Assembly (NCBI GenBank): GCA_009914615.1 | Contig: WNDX01000035.1 | Location: forward strand, 1 to 33,505 | Length of the DNA stretch: 33,505 nt | Source: Herbaspirillum frisingense | Lineage (GTDB): Bacteria > Pseudomonadota > Gammaproteobacteria > Burkholderiales > Burkholderiaceae_D | Reading direction: 5' to 3' | Shown here: positions 8,927 to 19,209 of the stretch, one piece after another | How positions within the stretch are numbered: the first letter of the stretch is position 1 | Layout of the letters: every line of letters starts with the position of its first letter | Translations under genes and position numbers: made by a program | Notes under the pieces: generated by a model | The model's input: only the letters and a program-made list of their open reading frames with translations | Told to the model about the DNA's origin: nothing | The model's database searches: none

Positions 8927-9841
8927 TTACTGGAAACCGCCGATCCGCTTCAAATTGCCAAGGTTCATCCAGACGAAGAATGCCTTGCCGACAATGTTCT
9001 GGTCCGGCACGAAGCCCCAGTAGCGGCTGTCCAGGCTGTTGTCCCGGTTGTCGCCCATCATGAAGTATTCGCCCGGCGGTACCGTGCAGGCAAAGCCTTC
9101 GGCGTTGTAGGTGCACAGCTCGTGATGCGGGAAGGCATCCGGATTGGGCACGAAGTTCGGAGCACGCTCATCGGTGAGGATCTTGTGCTCGACGCCGGTC
9201 AGGTTTTCCTGCCATTGCTTATAGTACGTCAGATTTTCGTCGTCCAGATAATCCGGCAGCGGTTTATAAGAAATTTCTTCACCATTTACCGTCAAGTGCT
9301 TGTTTTTATAGACAATTTTATCACCAGGCACGCCAACAACACGCTTGATGTAATCGACCGACATGTCCTTCGGATACTTGAACACCATGACGTCGCCGCG
9401 CTGCGGCTGATTCACTTCCACGATCTTCTTGTTGATGATCGGGAGACGGATGCCATAAGTGTATTTGTTCACCAGGATCAGATCGCCCACCAGCAACGTC
9501 GGCACCATCGAGCTCGAAGGAATCTTGAACGGCTCATAGAGGAAGGAGCGCAGGAAGAACACCAGCGCGATCACCGGGAAGAAGCTGCCGGAATATTCGA
9601 TCCAGGCTGGTTGCTTGAGCAGCTTGGCTTCCAGGTCGGCGCGGCCGACGGCGATGCCGCCGTCACGCTGTATGCCTTCGGCCTTGTCGCGCGCCACGCG
9701 GGCGTCGAACTCGGCGAGGGCGGCGTCGGCGCGGGCACGACGCTGCTTGGAGAGGAAGAAGGTGTCGGCGAACCAGACCACGCCGGTCACCAGCATCAGG
9801 ACGAACAGAATCAGTGCGAAGTTGCCCAACAAAGCCTGCAT
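8927..9841 (-). CDS. lepB: Signal peptidase I
   Basis: LepB cleaves signal peptides from exported proteins at the outer face of the inner membrane. The 304 residues include an N-terminal membrane helix (about 5-29), a cytoplasmic loop rich in charged residues, a second helix (about 87-101), and the S26 peptidase domain. The nucleophile Ser111 is in IPSSSMVPTL, the general base Lys166 in DYIKRVVGVPGD, and the box E region GDNRDNSLDSRYWG is near the C-terminus. The gene begins one base after the lepA stop, so the two are coupled. A 163-base gap with no visible gene separates it from rnc downstream. Confidence 0.97.
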   Translation of the reverse strand: MQALLGNFALILFVLMLVTGVVWFADTFFLSKQRRARADAALAEFDARVARDKAEGIQRDGGIAVGRADLEAKLLKQPAWIEYSGSFFPVIALVFFLRSFLYEPFKIPSSSMVPTLLVGDLILVNKYTYGIRLPIINKKIVEVNQPQRGDVMVFKYPKDMSVDYIKRVVGVPGDKIVYKNKHLTVNGEEISYKPLPDYLDDENLTYYKQWQENLTGVEHKILTDERAPNFVPNPDAFPHHELCTYNAEGFACTVPPGEYFMMGDNRDNSLDSRYWGFVPDQNIVGKAFFVWMNLGNLKRIGGFQ

Positions 9842-9842
9842 G

Positions 9843-11636
<1,794 letters not shown>

Positions 11637-11654
11637 TAACAGACTGGAAACGAT

Positions 11655-11698
11655 GAAAAAAGGCGCTCTGCAGCTGGAGAGCCCAACCGAGCGCCTTT
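11655..11698 (-). terminator. Terminator-like hairpin just upstream of lepA
   Basis: AAAGGCGCTC (11689-11698 strand complement) pairs with GAGCGCCTTT across a 20-base loop and is followed on the minus strand by six T. It would end the transcript from the glutaredoxin-like gene. Because it ends only 19 bases before the lepA start codon, it may also act as an attenuator in the lepA leader. Confidence 0.65.
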
Positions 11699-11862
11699 GC
11701 AACAGCTTATTCGACCCGGCATTTTACCGGATTTCAGAGGGGGAAGCCCGATTTTCCGGAGTCCGGACCACTCCCCGCTGCCGCGGCATGTGCTGCGCCC
11801 GGGCTTTCGCAGTTGTGCTAGCGGCAAGCTGCGTGGCGCCCCGGGTTTCGCATCCGGGTGAT

Positions 11863-12147
11863 TCAGGCCTCGACTTGCTCGCCAGCAAGAAAAGCCCGCA
11901 GCTTTTCCGCATCGAGGAAGTAATGGCACAGCCTTATCAGCGGGCCACCGTTGCGCTGCCCCATCAGCACCGGCACCAGCTCGTCGTATTGCGCCACCAG
12001 AGCGGGATCGGCATCGACATCCACCATCTCGATCATCGCATCGATTCCGCCCAGCGCGGCCCTCAAGGCATCGTGCAGGTCGTCGCACAGATGACAATAG
12101 CTGCGCGAATAAATGACGAAACGAAACGTATCGCCCTCTTGATGCAT
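11863..12147 (-). CDS. Glutaredoxin-family (DUF836-like) protein
   Basis: This 94-residue protein resembles the glutaredoxin-like DUF836 family. It opens with a beta strand FRFVIYSRSYCHLC, which holds a C-H-L-C redox motif in the active-site position. It continues with VDVDADPALVAQYDELVPVLM, containing the cis-proline region before a Val-Leu strand. It is likely a cytoplasmic thiol-disulfide protein, but its partner is unknown. The start ATG at 12145-12147 follows a G-rich stretch. It lies between degP and lepA, an arrangement I recall from other Betaproteobacteria. It is bounded on both sides by hairpin terminators, so it may be a separate transcription unit. Confidence 0.8.
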   Translation of the reverse strand: MHQEGDTFRFVIYSRSYCHLCDDLHDALRAALGGIDAMIEMVDVDADPALVAQYDELVPVLMGQRNGGPLIRLCHYFLDAEKLRAFLAGEQVEA

Positions 12148-12175
12148 ATCACCCCCCGATAAAGCGTCCGGATGG

Positions 12176-12234
12176 AAAAAGGCTGCGGTTCCGGAAGAAC
12201 CGCAGCCTTCAGGTTGCGGCCCGCTGGCGGGCCG
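12176..12234 (-). terminator. Terminator of the rpoE-rseA-rseB-degP unit
   Basis: GGCTGCGGTT (12181-12190) pairs with AACCGCAGCC (12198-12207) around a 7-base loop, followed on the minus strand by five T. A second perfect hairpin, CGGCCCG-CTGG-CGGGCCG (12217-12234), stands between it and the degP stop codon and may protect the 3' end of the mRNA. Confidence 0.85.
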
Positions 12235-12240
12235 TCGGCA

Positions 12241-13719
12241 TCAATTGCCGCCGTTCGGGCGCAGCGGCACGAACTGCGAGGAATCGCCGCGGCGCACCAG
12301 CACCGCCGCGCGCTTCTTGGCGTCCAGCTTGGCGACCAGCTGGCTGAACTGCTTGGCGTCCTTGACATCGACTTCATTGACGCGTTGAACCACGTCGCCC
12401 GGACGGATGCCGGCTGCGGCCGCTGCGCCGGTGGCCGATTCGACCAGCACGCCGTTATCCACCTTCAGCTCCTTCTTCTGGGCGTCGGACAGGTCGCTGA
12501 CGACCAGGCCCAGCGAGTTGGGCGCATTGTCGGGCTTGGCCTTCTTCTCTTCGGCCTGCTTCGGCTTGTCGGCCTCCAGCTCGACCACGGTGACGGTCAC
12601 GTCGCGCGCACTGCCCTTGCGCCAGATGTTGACGGTGGCCTTGGCGCCCGGCTTGGTGGCGCCGACCATGCGCGGCAGATCGCTGGGACGCTCGATGGGC
12701 GCCCCGTTGTACTTCAGGATGATGTCGCCGGCCTCCAGACCCGCCTTCTCGGATGGGCCACCCGCTTCGACGCGCTGCACCAGCGCTCCCTGGGCGCGCG
12801 CCAGGCCCAGCGATTCGGCCACGTCCTTGGTCACTTCGCCGATCTGCACGCCGATGCGACCACGCGTCACGCGGCCGCTGGCCTTCAGTTGATCCGCCAC
12901 CCGCAACGCTTCATCGATGGGCACCGCGAACGAGATGCCCATGAAACCGCCCGAACGGCTATAGATCTGGGAGTTGATGCCGATCACCTCGCCTTTGAGG
13001 TTGATCAACGGACCGCCCGAATTACCCGGATTGACCGCCACGTCGGTCTGGATCAGCGGCAGGTAGTCGCCGGTGTCGCGCGCCTTGGCCGACACGATGC
13101 CGGCGGTCACGGTATTTTCCAGGCCGAACGGCGAACCGATCGCCAGCACCCATTCGCCGGCGCGGATCTTATCGGAATCGCCCATGGTCAGGCGCGGCAG
13201 GTTGCTGCCGTCGATCTTGAGCACGGCGACGTCGGTGCGGGTATCTGAGCCGACGATCTTGGCCTTGAATTCACGCTTGTCGGTCAGCGTCACATAGACA
13301 TCGCTGGCGCCTTCCACCACGTGGGCGTTGGTCATGATGAAACCATCGGCCGAAATGATGAAGCCCGACCCCACGCCGCGCGGCACTTCTTCCTGCTGGC
13401 CCTGGCCGCCCTGCTTGCCGTTGCCGCGCGGGGTGCCCGGCTGCTGCTGGCGCGGAACCGGGATGCCGAAGAAGCGGCGGAAGAATTCCTGCATTTCCGG
13501 ATCGTCCATGCCGCCCTGCCCCTGGGCACCCTGGCGCACGCGCTCGGTGGTGCGGATGTTGACCACGCCCGGGCCGGTGCGCTCGACGATGTCGGCGAAG
13601 TCCGGCAAGGCCGCCACGGTGGGCGACACCACGGGCGGCGCGGCCTGCACGACCGGCGTCAAAGCGAAAACGGAAGCTGCCAGCAGCGAGCCGACGATGG
13701 TGTTCTTCAAGGAAGTCAT
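12241..13719 (-). CDS. mucD: Periplasmic Do-like serine protease (DegP/MucD)
   Basis: A secreted HtrA-family protease and chaperone that degrades misfolded envelope proteins. The 492 residues start with a signal peptide probably cleaved after VVQA (about residue 26). The catalytic triad is visible: His133 in TNAHVVEG, Asp163 in RTDVAVLKI, and Ser234 in PGNSGGPLIN. A Gly/Gln-rich LA-loop region lies at about 88-112, and two PDZ domains follow (about 265-360 and 395-480). It stands directly after rpoE-rseA-rseB, as mucD follows algU-mucA-mucB in Pseudomonas, so it is probably a sigma-E target and feedback component. The stop is followed by a strong terminator. Confidence 0.95.
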   Translation of the reverse strand: MTSLKNTIVGSLLAASVFALTPVVQAAPPVVSPTVAALPDFADIVERTGPGVVNIRTTERVRQGAQGQGGMDDPEMQEFFRRFFGIPVPRQQQPGTPRGNGKQGGQGQQEEVPRGVGSGFIISADGFIMTNAHVVEGASDVYVTLTDKREFKAKIVGSDTRTDVAVLKIDGSNLPRLTMGDSDKIRAGEWVLAIGSPFGLENTVTAGIVSAKARDTGDYLPLIQTDVAVNPGNSGGPLINLKGEVIGINSQIYSRSGGFMGISFAVPIDEALRVADQLKASGRVTRGRIGVQIGEVTKDVAESLGLARAQGALVQRVEAGGPSEKAGLEAGDIILKYNGAPIERPSDLPRMVGATKPGAKATVNIWRKGSARDVTVTVVELEADKPKQAEEKKAKPDNAPNSLGLVVSDLSDAQKKELKVDNGVLVESATGAAAAAGIRPGDVVQRVNEVDVKDAKQFSQLVAKLDAKKRAAVLVRRGDSSQFVPLRPNGGN

Positions 13720-13733
13720 TGCAACAGTCTCTT

Positions 13734-14774
13734 TTATTTGGATTTCAGCTCAATGGAATTCGAAACCTGCCGGATCGCGGCCGCCGGCACTTCACCCACC
13801 ACGGTCAGCCAATAATCCCCCTGCCGTCGGCCGACGATGTTCATGGCGCCCTGCTGGATCGCCCCTTCATTACGGTTCTGGCTGCCCGGTTCGATGAAGA
13901 CCGAGATGGCGGCCAGGCCGTCGGAGAAAACGATCTGCGACACCTCGCGCTCGGCCGGGCGGTTCTGGGCAGGCGAGGCGCCCGCGGGGGCCGTATCGGA
14001 AATCATGCGACGCACTTCCTGCACCTTGCGGAAACCGGGCGGCGGCGTGACGCTCCAACCAGACAGATCGACCGGGCTCATGGCCGCCTTCTCGATGCGC
14101 CAGCCATGCGTGTCAGCATAGCTGGGACGCACGCGGGCGCGATCAATGGGACCGATCTCGATCTGCGTGAAGGAAATCTGTTCGACCATCTCACCGCGCC
14201 CATCCAGCGTCTGCGCGCGCAGCAGCAAGCCGGAATCCTTGTCGGCCCAGAAGCGGTAACCATAGCGCAGTTTGTCCTTGGGCTCCAGCACGATGGTCTG
14301 ACAGTCGCGTCCGGCTACCCGCTCGTCGGCGCCGGCACTCAGCGTGTAGTGATGGACGAGATCGTCGGGATTGGCGCCCAGGATGGCAGGAAAGACATCG
14401 CGCGTGACGCGCTTTTCCACCAGCACAGTCTTGGAATCCGGGATGTAGCAGGCAACATCGTCGTCGTTGCGGATGTATTCGCGCGGCTTGCCGTCCAGCA
14501 CCTCCAGCTTTTCCAGCTCGCTCTTGCCGGACAGGATGTGCGTGATGCGCGACGTGCGCATCTGGCTGGCCTGCTGATAGACGAAGGTGCCGGAATAGCT
14601 CAGACGCTGCGCCGCCGTCTGCAGCTTGCGCAATTGCGCCTGGACGGCTGCGGAAGTCTGGGCTGCGCTCGCGGGAACGGAAGATGCGGACGCGCCATCC
14701 GCCGCTTGAGCGGATGGCGCGAACAACACGGAAAGGAAGGACAGTACGCCTAGCAGACGCCCCGTTTGACGCAT
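13734..14774 (-). CDS. rseB: Sigma-E regulatory protein RseB/MucB
   Basis: RseB is a periplasmic lipid-sensing protein that binds the periplasmic part of the anti-sigma factor RseA and shields it from cleavage until stress occurs. The 346-residue product has a signal peptide ending near APSAQA. The N-terminal MucB/RseB domain contains RLSYSGTFVYQQ and SRITHILSGKSELEKLEVLDGKPRE (shown here as two adjoining parts), and the C-terminal domain has VVGEVPAAAIRQV near the end. The start at 14772-14774 is one base after the rseA stop. An upstream in-frame extension would overlap rseA and place the signal peptide internally, so it is rejected. Confidence 0.92.
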   Translation of the reverse strand: MRQTGRLLGVLSFLSVLFAPSAQAADGASASSVPASAAQTSAAVQAQLRKLQTAAQRLSYSGTFVYQQASQMRTSRITHILSGKSELEKLEVLDGKPREYIRNDDDVACYIPDSKTVLVEKRVTRDVFPAILGANPDDLVHHYTLSAGADERVAGRDCQTIVLEPKDKLRYGYRFWADKDSGLLLRAQTLDGRGEMVEQISFTQIEIGPIDRARVRPSYADTHGWRIEKAAMSPVDLSGWSVTPPPGFRKVQEVRRMISDTAPAGASPAQNRPAEREVSQIVFSDGLAAISVFIEPGSQNRNEGAIQQGAMNIVGRRQGDYWLTVVGEVPAAAIRQVSNSIELKSK

Positions 14775-14775
14775 A

Positions 14776-15456
14776 TTATTTATCAGCGTCAACGGAGAAG
14801 GCTGCGGAACGGGCGTATTGCGCCGAACTATAGGAAGGCGAGAAGCGCTGGTGGGCAAACAGGTAGTCGTCGATGCGCGGATCGCGCTTGACTTCGCCCT
14901 GCTGCGCCAGCGTGCTCAGTTGCGTCACGTTCTGCGGATTGGCCGCTTGGCCCGACACCGTGGAGATCGCCGACGGCACGGCCACCGGCGCCGAGGCGAC
15001 CTGGGCCATGGGCGCTGCGGCCTTGGAATCGGCGGTCACCACCGCTTGCTGCGGCATGGCCACGAACACCGCGGCGACGGCAGCTGCCGCAGCCGCTGCG
15101 CTGGGCAGCAGGAAGCGAGCTAGCCGCACCGGACGCGAAGCGCGATGATCACCATTGGCCGCAGCCGGCTGCTCGGCGGGAGCCTGTTTGGCGGCCTCCG
15201 CGGGGGCGGCCTGCGGCGCGACGATCGTCGGCTCGGCATCCAGCAAGGCGCTCATCTTCGCCGAGAAACCGGCGCTCAGGGAGACGCCCATATCCTCGGA
15301 ACGCAGCACGTCGCCGATCTGGTGGTAGACCTCCCAGGCTTCCTTGTCTTCTTTCGAAGAACGCAAGGCCGCGAGGGCAATAGTCATCTCTTCAGAGCTC
15401 AGCTCGCCATCGGCAAGCGCAGAGATCTGTTCTTTGGTTGTTACTTTGGTATCCAT
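14776..15456 (-). CDS. rseA: Anti-sigma-E factor RseA/MucA
   Basis: A single-pass inner-membrane protein that holds sigma-E inactive with its cytoplasmic N-terminal domain. The first 75 residues match the RseA N-terminal pattern: EQISALADGELSSEE, then WEVYHQIGDVLRSEDM. An Ala/Pro/Gln-rich linker follows, then a positively charged stretch (RASRPVRLARF) before a membrane helix of mostly Ala and Val (about 115-134). The remaining 90 residues would be periplasmic and contact RseB. The total length is 226. It is preceded by rpoE (77-base gap) and followed after one base by rseB, the standard order of the stress operon. Confidence 0.92.
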   Translation of the reverse strand: MDTKVTTKEQISALADGELSSEEMTIALAALRSSKEDKEAWEVYHQIGDVLRSEDMGVSLSAGFSAKMSALLDAEPTIVAPQAAPAEAAKQAPAEQPAAANGDHRASRPVRLARFLLPSAAAAAAAVAAVFVAMPQQAVVTADSKAAAPMAQVASAPVAVPSAISTVSGQAANPQNVTQLSTLAQQGEVKRDPRIDDYLFAHQRFSPSYSSAQYARSAAFSVDADK

Positions 15457-15533
15457 AAGCAGTCACCCGGCAAAAATCTTAGTTCCATACCCGCTTTTTT
15501 ATTTTGCTTTTTATCAACAGCCTTGCAGCAACA

Positions 15534-16136
15534 TCACCAGCGCTTGTCCATTGCCGTATCCAGCAGCGGACGCAACTTCTCGGCAATTGCTTCGCGGGCG
15601 CGGAAAATACGGCTGCGCACGGTGCCGATCGGACAATTCATCGCATCTGCAATCTCGTCGTAGCTCAACCCCTCGATCTCGCGCAACGTGATGGCAGTAC
15701 GTAATTCTTCCGGCAATGCCTCCATCGCCACGTTGACCGTTTGAGCAATTTGCTTGGTGGCCAACATCGACTCTGGAGTGTTGATGTCCCTCAGATGGTC
15801 TCCATCGTCAAAAGTTTCCGCTTCCTCAGCATCTGCTTCAGTTGACGTGGGCGCCCTTCTTCCCAGGGTGACCAGATAATTCTTGGCGGTGTTGATGCCG
15901 ATGCGATAAAGCCAGGTGTAAAAGGCCGAATCGCCGCGGAATTGCGGCAGCGCGCGGTAAGCCTTGATGAAGGCTTCCTGCACCACGTCCTCGGCCTCGG
16001 CCTGGTCGCGCACGAGCCGCGACACAAGGCGCATCAGCTTGCGTTGATACTTGGCTACCAATAGCTCGAACGCCTTCTTGTCGCCACGCTGGACGCGTTC
16101 AACAAGCTGCTGGTCTATTTCGCGTTCTGTCGTCAA
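15534..16136 (-). CDS. rpoE: RNA polymerase sigma factor RpoE (sigma-E/AlgU)
   Basis: An ECF sigma factor that turns on the envelope stress response. The 200 residues show region 2 (FELLVAKYQRKLMRLVSRLV, then AEDVVQEAFIKAYRALPQF) and region 4 (LPEELRTAITLREIEGLSYDEIA, quoted from its parts, then MNCPIGTVRSRIFRARE). Between them is an acidic linker. The start appears to be TTG at 16134-16136: AGGAA lies six bases upstream and no suitable ATG gives the canonical N-terminus MTTEREIDQQ. Use of TTG may keep synthesis low. It heads rseA-rseB-degP. I could not find a convincing sigma-E promoter in the short leader. Confidence 0.95.
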   Translation of the reverse strand: MTTEREIDQQLVERVQRGDKKAFELLVAKYQRKLMRLVSRLVRDQAEAEDVVQEAFIKAYRALPQFRGDSAFYTWLYRIGINTAKNYLVTLGRRAPTSTEADAEEAETFDDGDHLRDINTPESMLATKQIAQTVNVAMEALPEELRTAITLREIEGLSYDEIADAMNCPIGTVRSRIFRAREAIAEKLRPLLDTAMDKRW

Positions 16137-16229
16137 ACCGGGTTCCTTGTTTTTTTATCGCCGTGTTGTTTTATCGTCATTGCCTTAGACAGATGCTTCC
16201 GGCCCGGCAATATTTCAAGTCTGCCGACC

Positions 16230-16730
16230 TTATTTTTCAAGCATCCTGGCCTTGGCCGTATTGTGACTGATCAGCCAGCGGCACGCCACGGAGAGCGCGC
16301 GGAAGGTGTCTTCGGAAACGGAATCCGAAAGTATAGGGATGGTACGGGTCTTGCCGCTTTCAAGCCGCAAGCGCAGAAACAGCATGCCGGGCCAGACAGT
16401 GGTTCCGGCCAGCAGCTGAGCCAGGCCGGCCTTCATGACCTGCGGCTTGGCGCGGGCCGCGCTCGCCGCCAGGTGCTCGACGACACGGATCTGGCCGGTG
16501 CCGGAGATATGCAGCCAGACGGTCTTGCGTCCGCGCAACACTTGAAACAGTGCAATAGCTGCTGCAAGAATGCAAACGACCGCCAGGGAGCCGCGCGCCA
16601 GCCAGGAAAGTTGCCCGGGCATCAACAGGCAAGCGACAACGCCGACCAGGGCCACGCAAAGACATGCGAAGCCCATGATCAGCAAAAGCAGGCGGGAAGG
16701 TTTGATATCCGCAGAGACTGCTATCGACAT
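16230..16730 (-). CDS. Small membrane protein, YgfX-like
   Basis: A 166-residue protein with two closely spaced hydrophobic segments (about 13-38 and 45-63), followed by a soluble domain. The C-terminal part contains WPGMLFLRLRLESGK and ILSDSVSEDTFRALSVACRWL, resembling the YgfX (CptA-like) family pattern of a W-x-G-LRLR strand and a D-S-x-x-x-D-x-F-R-x-L helix. In E. coli YgfX has been linked to membrane-associated effects on cell division with the neighbouring gene. No SdhE-like partner is present here. Position between fabF and rpoE is shared with other Betaproteobacteria, to my knowledge. The family assignment is tentative. Confidence 0.6.
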   Translation of the reverse strand: MSIAVSADIKPSRLLLLIMGFACLCVALVGVVACLLMPGQLSWLARGSLAVVCILAAAIALFQVLRGRKTVWLHISGTGQIRVVEHLAASAARAKPQVMKAGLAQLLAGTTVWPGMLFLRLRLESGKTRTIPILSDSVSEDTFRALSVACRWLISHNTAKARMLEK

Positions 16731-16744
16731 AAGACGCCATCAAA

Positions 16745-16776
16745 ACGACAAACCCGGCTTCCACATGGAAGCCGGG
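16745..16776 (-). terminator. Terminator of the fatty acid synthesis cluster
   Basis: CCCGGCTTCC (16753-16762) pairs with GGAAGCCGGG (16767-16776) around a 4-base loop, with interrupted T residues after it on the minus strand. It begins 10 bases after the fabF stop codon and separates the fab genes from the ygfX-rpoE region. Confidence 0.7.
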
Positions 16777-16785
16777 CAATACATT

Positions 16786-18027
16786 TTACATCTTGCCGAT
16801 GACCAGCGTGCCGTTGGTGCCCCCGAAACCGAAGGAGTTCTTAACGGCAATATCAATCTTCATGTCCCGCGCCTGGTTGGCGCAGTAATCAAGATCGCAC
16901 TCGGGATCCTGGTTGAAGATGTTCATCGTCGGGGGCGACACTTGATTGTGCACCGCCAGCACGGTCAACACCGTTTCCAGGCCGCCGGCACCGCCCAGCA
17001 GGTGGCCGGTCATCGACTTGGTCGAATTGACCACCATCTTGTAGGCGTGGTCGCCGAATGCCGCCTTGATCGCGTCGGATTCGTTCTTGTCACCCAGCGG
17101 AGTGGATGTGCCGTGCGCGTTCAGGTACTGCACTTCGTCACCGTTGACGCCGGCGTCGCGCAGCGCGTTCAACACACAGCGGCGCGGACCGTCCAGGTTC
17201 GGCGCGGTCATGTGGTAAGCATCGCCGCTCATGCCGAAGCCCAGCAATTCAGCGTAGATCTTGGCGCCGCGGGCCTTGGCGTGTTCGTACTCTTCGAGCA
17301 CCATCACGCCGGCGCCCTCGCCCAGCACGAAGCCGTCGCGATCCTTGTCCCACGGACGGGACGCGGTTGCCGGATCATCGTTGCGGGTGGACAGCGCGCG
17401 CGCCGAAGCGAAGCCGCCGATGCCCAGTGGCGAAACGCTGGATTCGGCGCCGCCGGCCACCATCACGTCGGCATCGCCGTACATGATCATGCGCGCGGAA
17501 GAACCGATGCAGTGCAGGCCGGTGGTGCAAGCCGTCACGATAGCCAGGTTCGGGCCCTTCAGACCGTACTTGATGGACAAGTTGCCCGAGATCATGTTGA
17601 TGATCGAGGCCGGAATGAAGAAGGGGCTGATGCGGCGCGGGCCGCGGTTGGTCAGTTCGGCGTGGGTTTCCTCGATCAGCGGCAGGCCGCCGATACCGGA
17701 ACCGATCATCACGCCGATGCGTTCGGCGTTCTCATCCGTTACCGTCAGACCACTGTCCTGGATGGCCTGGATACCCGCGGCCATCCCGAAATGGATGAAG
17801 GTGTCCATGTGACGGGCTTCTTTGGCGGGGATGTAATCCTCGATATTGAAGCCCTTCACCTCACCGGCAAAATGCGTGGTGAAAGGCGAAGCGTCGAACT
17901 TGGTGACGGTGGCGATGCCGGACTTGCCTTCCTTGATGGCGCTCCACGTATCGGCGACGTTGTTGCCGACAGGCGAGATGCATCCCAGACCGGTGATGAC
18001 TACACGACGTTCACGAGTGCGGCTCAA
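16786..18027 (-). CDS. fabF: 3-oxoacyl-[acyl-carrier-protein] synthase II
   Basis: FabF elongates acyl-ACP by condensing it with malonyl-ACP and adjusts the unsaturated fatty acid content. The 413 residues contain the nucleophile Cys167 in [12 protein letters not shown], the two catalytic histidines in [11 protein letters not shown] and [12 protein letters not shown], and the glycine-rich end [10 protein letters not shown]. The start is TTG at 18025-18027: AGGAG lies six bases upstream and the resulting N-terminus, [13 protein letters not shown], is canonical. It follows acpP by 33 bases, in which there is a 12-bp palindrome CTTTGATCAAAG (18043-18054). It is the last gene before the cluster terminator. 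Confidence 0.97.
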   Translation of the reverse strand: MSRTRERRVVITGLGCISPVGNNVADTWSAIKEGKSGIATVTKFDASPFTTHFAGEVKGFNIEDYIPAKEARHMDTFIHFGMAAGIQAIQDSGLTVTDENAERIGVMIGSGIGGLPLIEETHAELTNRGPRRISPFFIPASIINMISGNLSIKYGLKGPNLAIVTACTTGLHCIGSSARMIMYGDADVMVAGGAESSVSPLGIGGFASARALSTRNDDPATASRPWDKDRDGFVLGEGAGVMVLEEYEHAKARGAKIYAELLGFGMSGDAYHMTAPNLDGPRRCVLNALRDAGVNGDEVQYLNAHGTSTPLGDKNESDAIKAAFGDHAYKMVVNSTKSMTGHLLGGAGGLETVLTVLAVHNQVSPPTMNIFNQDPECDLDYCANQARDMKIDIAVKNSFGFGGTNGTLVIGKM

Positions 18028-18060
18028 GCAATTCTCCTGAAACTTTGATCAAAGCCCGTA

Positions 18061-18300
18061 TCAGGCCTTGACTTGCGACTTGGCGTAGTCGATCGCCTGT
18101 TGCACGGTGGTGATCTTTTCAGCCTGTTCGTCGGGGATTTCCATTTCGAACTCATCTTCCAGGGCCATGACCAGCTCGACGGTGTCCAGCGAGTCGGCGC
18201 CCAGGTCGTCCACGAACGACGATTCGTTCTTGATGTCGGCTTCGGCGACGCCCAGTTGCTCAGCGACGATCTTCTTAACGCGTTGTTCGATATCGGACAT
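18061..18300 (-). CDS. acpP: Acyl carrier protein
   Basis: A 79-residue acidic four-helix protein that carries growing acyl chains on a phosphopantetheine arm. The attachment site Ser37 is in GADSLD, and the recognition helix reads [18 protein letters not shown]. The ribosome-binding site GGAGG lies six bases before the ATG, one of the strongest in the window, as expected for a very abundant protein. The gene stands between fabG and fabF. A 153-base leader with a possible promoter of its own precedes it. AcpS encoded at 4408-4800 would activate it. Confidence 0.98.
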   Translation of the reverse strand: MSDIEQRVKKIVAEQLGVAEADIKNESSFVDDLGADSLDTVELVMALEDEFEMEIPDEQAEKITTVQQAIDYAKSQVKA

Positions 18301-18341
18301 ATTGTTCCTCCAGAGGATAGATAGGTTACAAAAGTGCGCGC

Positions 18342-18350
18342 ATTTTAGCA
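18342..18350 (-). promoter_or_regulatory. Possible extended -10 promoter for acpP
   Basis: The minus strand reads TGCTAAAAT, an extended -10 element (TGn plus TAAAAT), about 42 bases upstream of the acpP start codon. No good -35 box is present at the usual distance. A separate acpP promoter is common in fab clusters. Upstream, CTTGGC and GCCAAG form a small hairpin that might end the fabG transcript. Confidence 0.4.
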
Positions 18351-18453
18351 GGTTTGCGCGCGGAAAATTTACTTTTAACTATTCTTGGCAAGATTGCGCC
18401 AAGTCCAGCATAACTTCAAACAAAATACGCTAAATCAAGCCCTCGCGGCATGC

Positions 18454-19209
18454 TCAACCCATGTACATGCCACCGTTCACATTCATGGTGGTGCCGGTGA
18501 TGTAACCGGCTTGCGACGATGCCAGGAAAGCTACCGCATAAGCGATCTCTTCGGCGGCGCCCAGGCGGGCCAGCGGAATCTGCTGCAGGATCGCCGCGGA
18601 CTGCTGCTCATTCAAGGCCTTGGTCATATCGGTGTCGATGAAACCGGGCGCCACGCAGTTGACGGTGATGTTGCGGCTGCCGATCTCGCGCGCCAGCGCG
18701 CGACTCATGCCGGCCACACCTGCCTTGGCGGCGGCGTAGTTCATCTGACCGGGATTGCCGGCCTCGCCCACCACCGAGGTGATGTTGATGATGCGGCCGT
18801 GGCGCGCCTTCATCATGCCGCGCAACACGGCGCGCGACAGGCGGCCGACGGCGGTCAGGTTGGTGGCGATGACGCTGTCCCACTCCTCGTCCTTCATGCG
18901 CATGGCCAGTTGGTCTTGCGTGATGCCGGCGTTGTTGACCAGGATGGAGAGCGAACCGAAGTCCTTCTGCACCTGCTCGACCACCGCACCGCAGGCTTCG
19001 GCGTCATTCACGTTCAGCACCACGCCCTTGCCGCATTCCGGCTGCAGCGCGGCAAGATACTCGGAAATGGCGGCGGCGCCGGCTTCCGAGGTCGCCGTCC
19101 CGACCACCTTGGCACCCTGCTTCGCCAGCTCGATTGCGATGGCGCGACCGATGCCGCGCGACGCGCCGGTCACCAGCGCCACTTGTCCTTGCAGATTCTG
19201 CGCACTCAC
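18454..19209 (-). CDS. fabG: 3-oxoacyl-[acyl-carrier-protein] reductase
   Basis: FabG uses NADPH to reduce 3-oxoacyl-ACP to 3-hydroxyacyl-ACP. This 251-residue short-chain dehydrogenase shows the cofactor motif TGASRGIGRAIA, the NNAG strand motif, catalytic Ser in INITSVVGEAGN, and the Y-x-x-x-K pair in MNYAAAKAG. The C-terminus ends with the canonical GTTMNVNGGMYM. The start codon is GTG at 19207-19209 and overlaps the fabD stop by four bases (GTGA), so translation is coupled to fabD. Confidence 0.97.
   Translation of the reverse strand: MSAQNLQGQVALVTGASRGIGRAIAIELAKQGAKVVGTATSEAGAAAISEYLAALQPECGKGVVLNVNDAEACGAVVEQVQKDFGSLSILVNNAGITQDQLAMRMKDEEWDSVIATNLTAVGRLSRAVLRGMMKARHGRIINITSVVGEAGNPGQMNYAAAKAGVAGMSRALAREIGSRNITVNCVAPGFIDTDMTKALNEQQSAAILQQIPLARLGAAEEIAYAVAFLASSQAGYITGTTMNVNGGMYMG

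Noticed and set aside
16137..16229. Search for a sigma-E autoregulated promoter before rpoE
   Set aside because: No GGAACTT-like -35 with a TCnnA-like -10 at the right distance could be found in this short leader. The promoter may lie further upstream.
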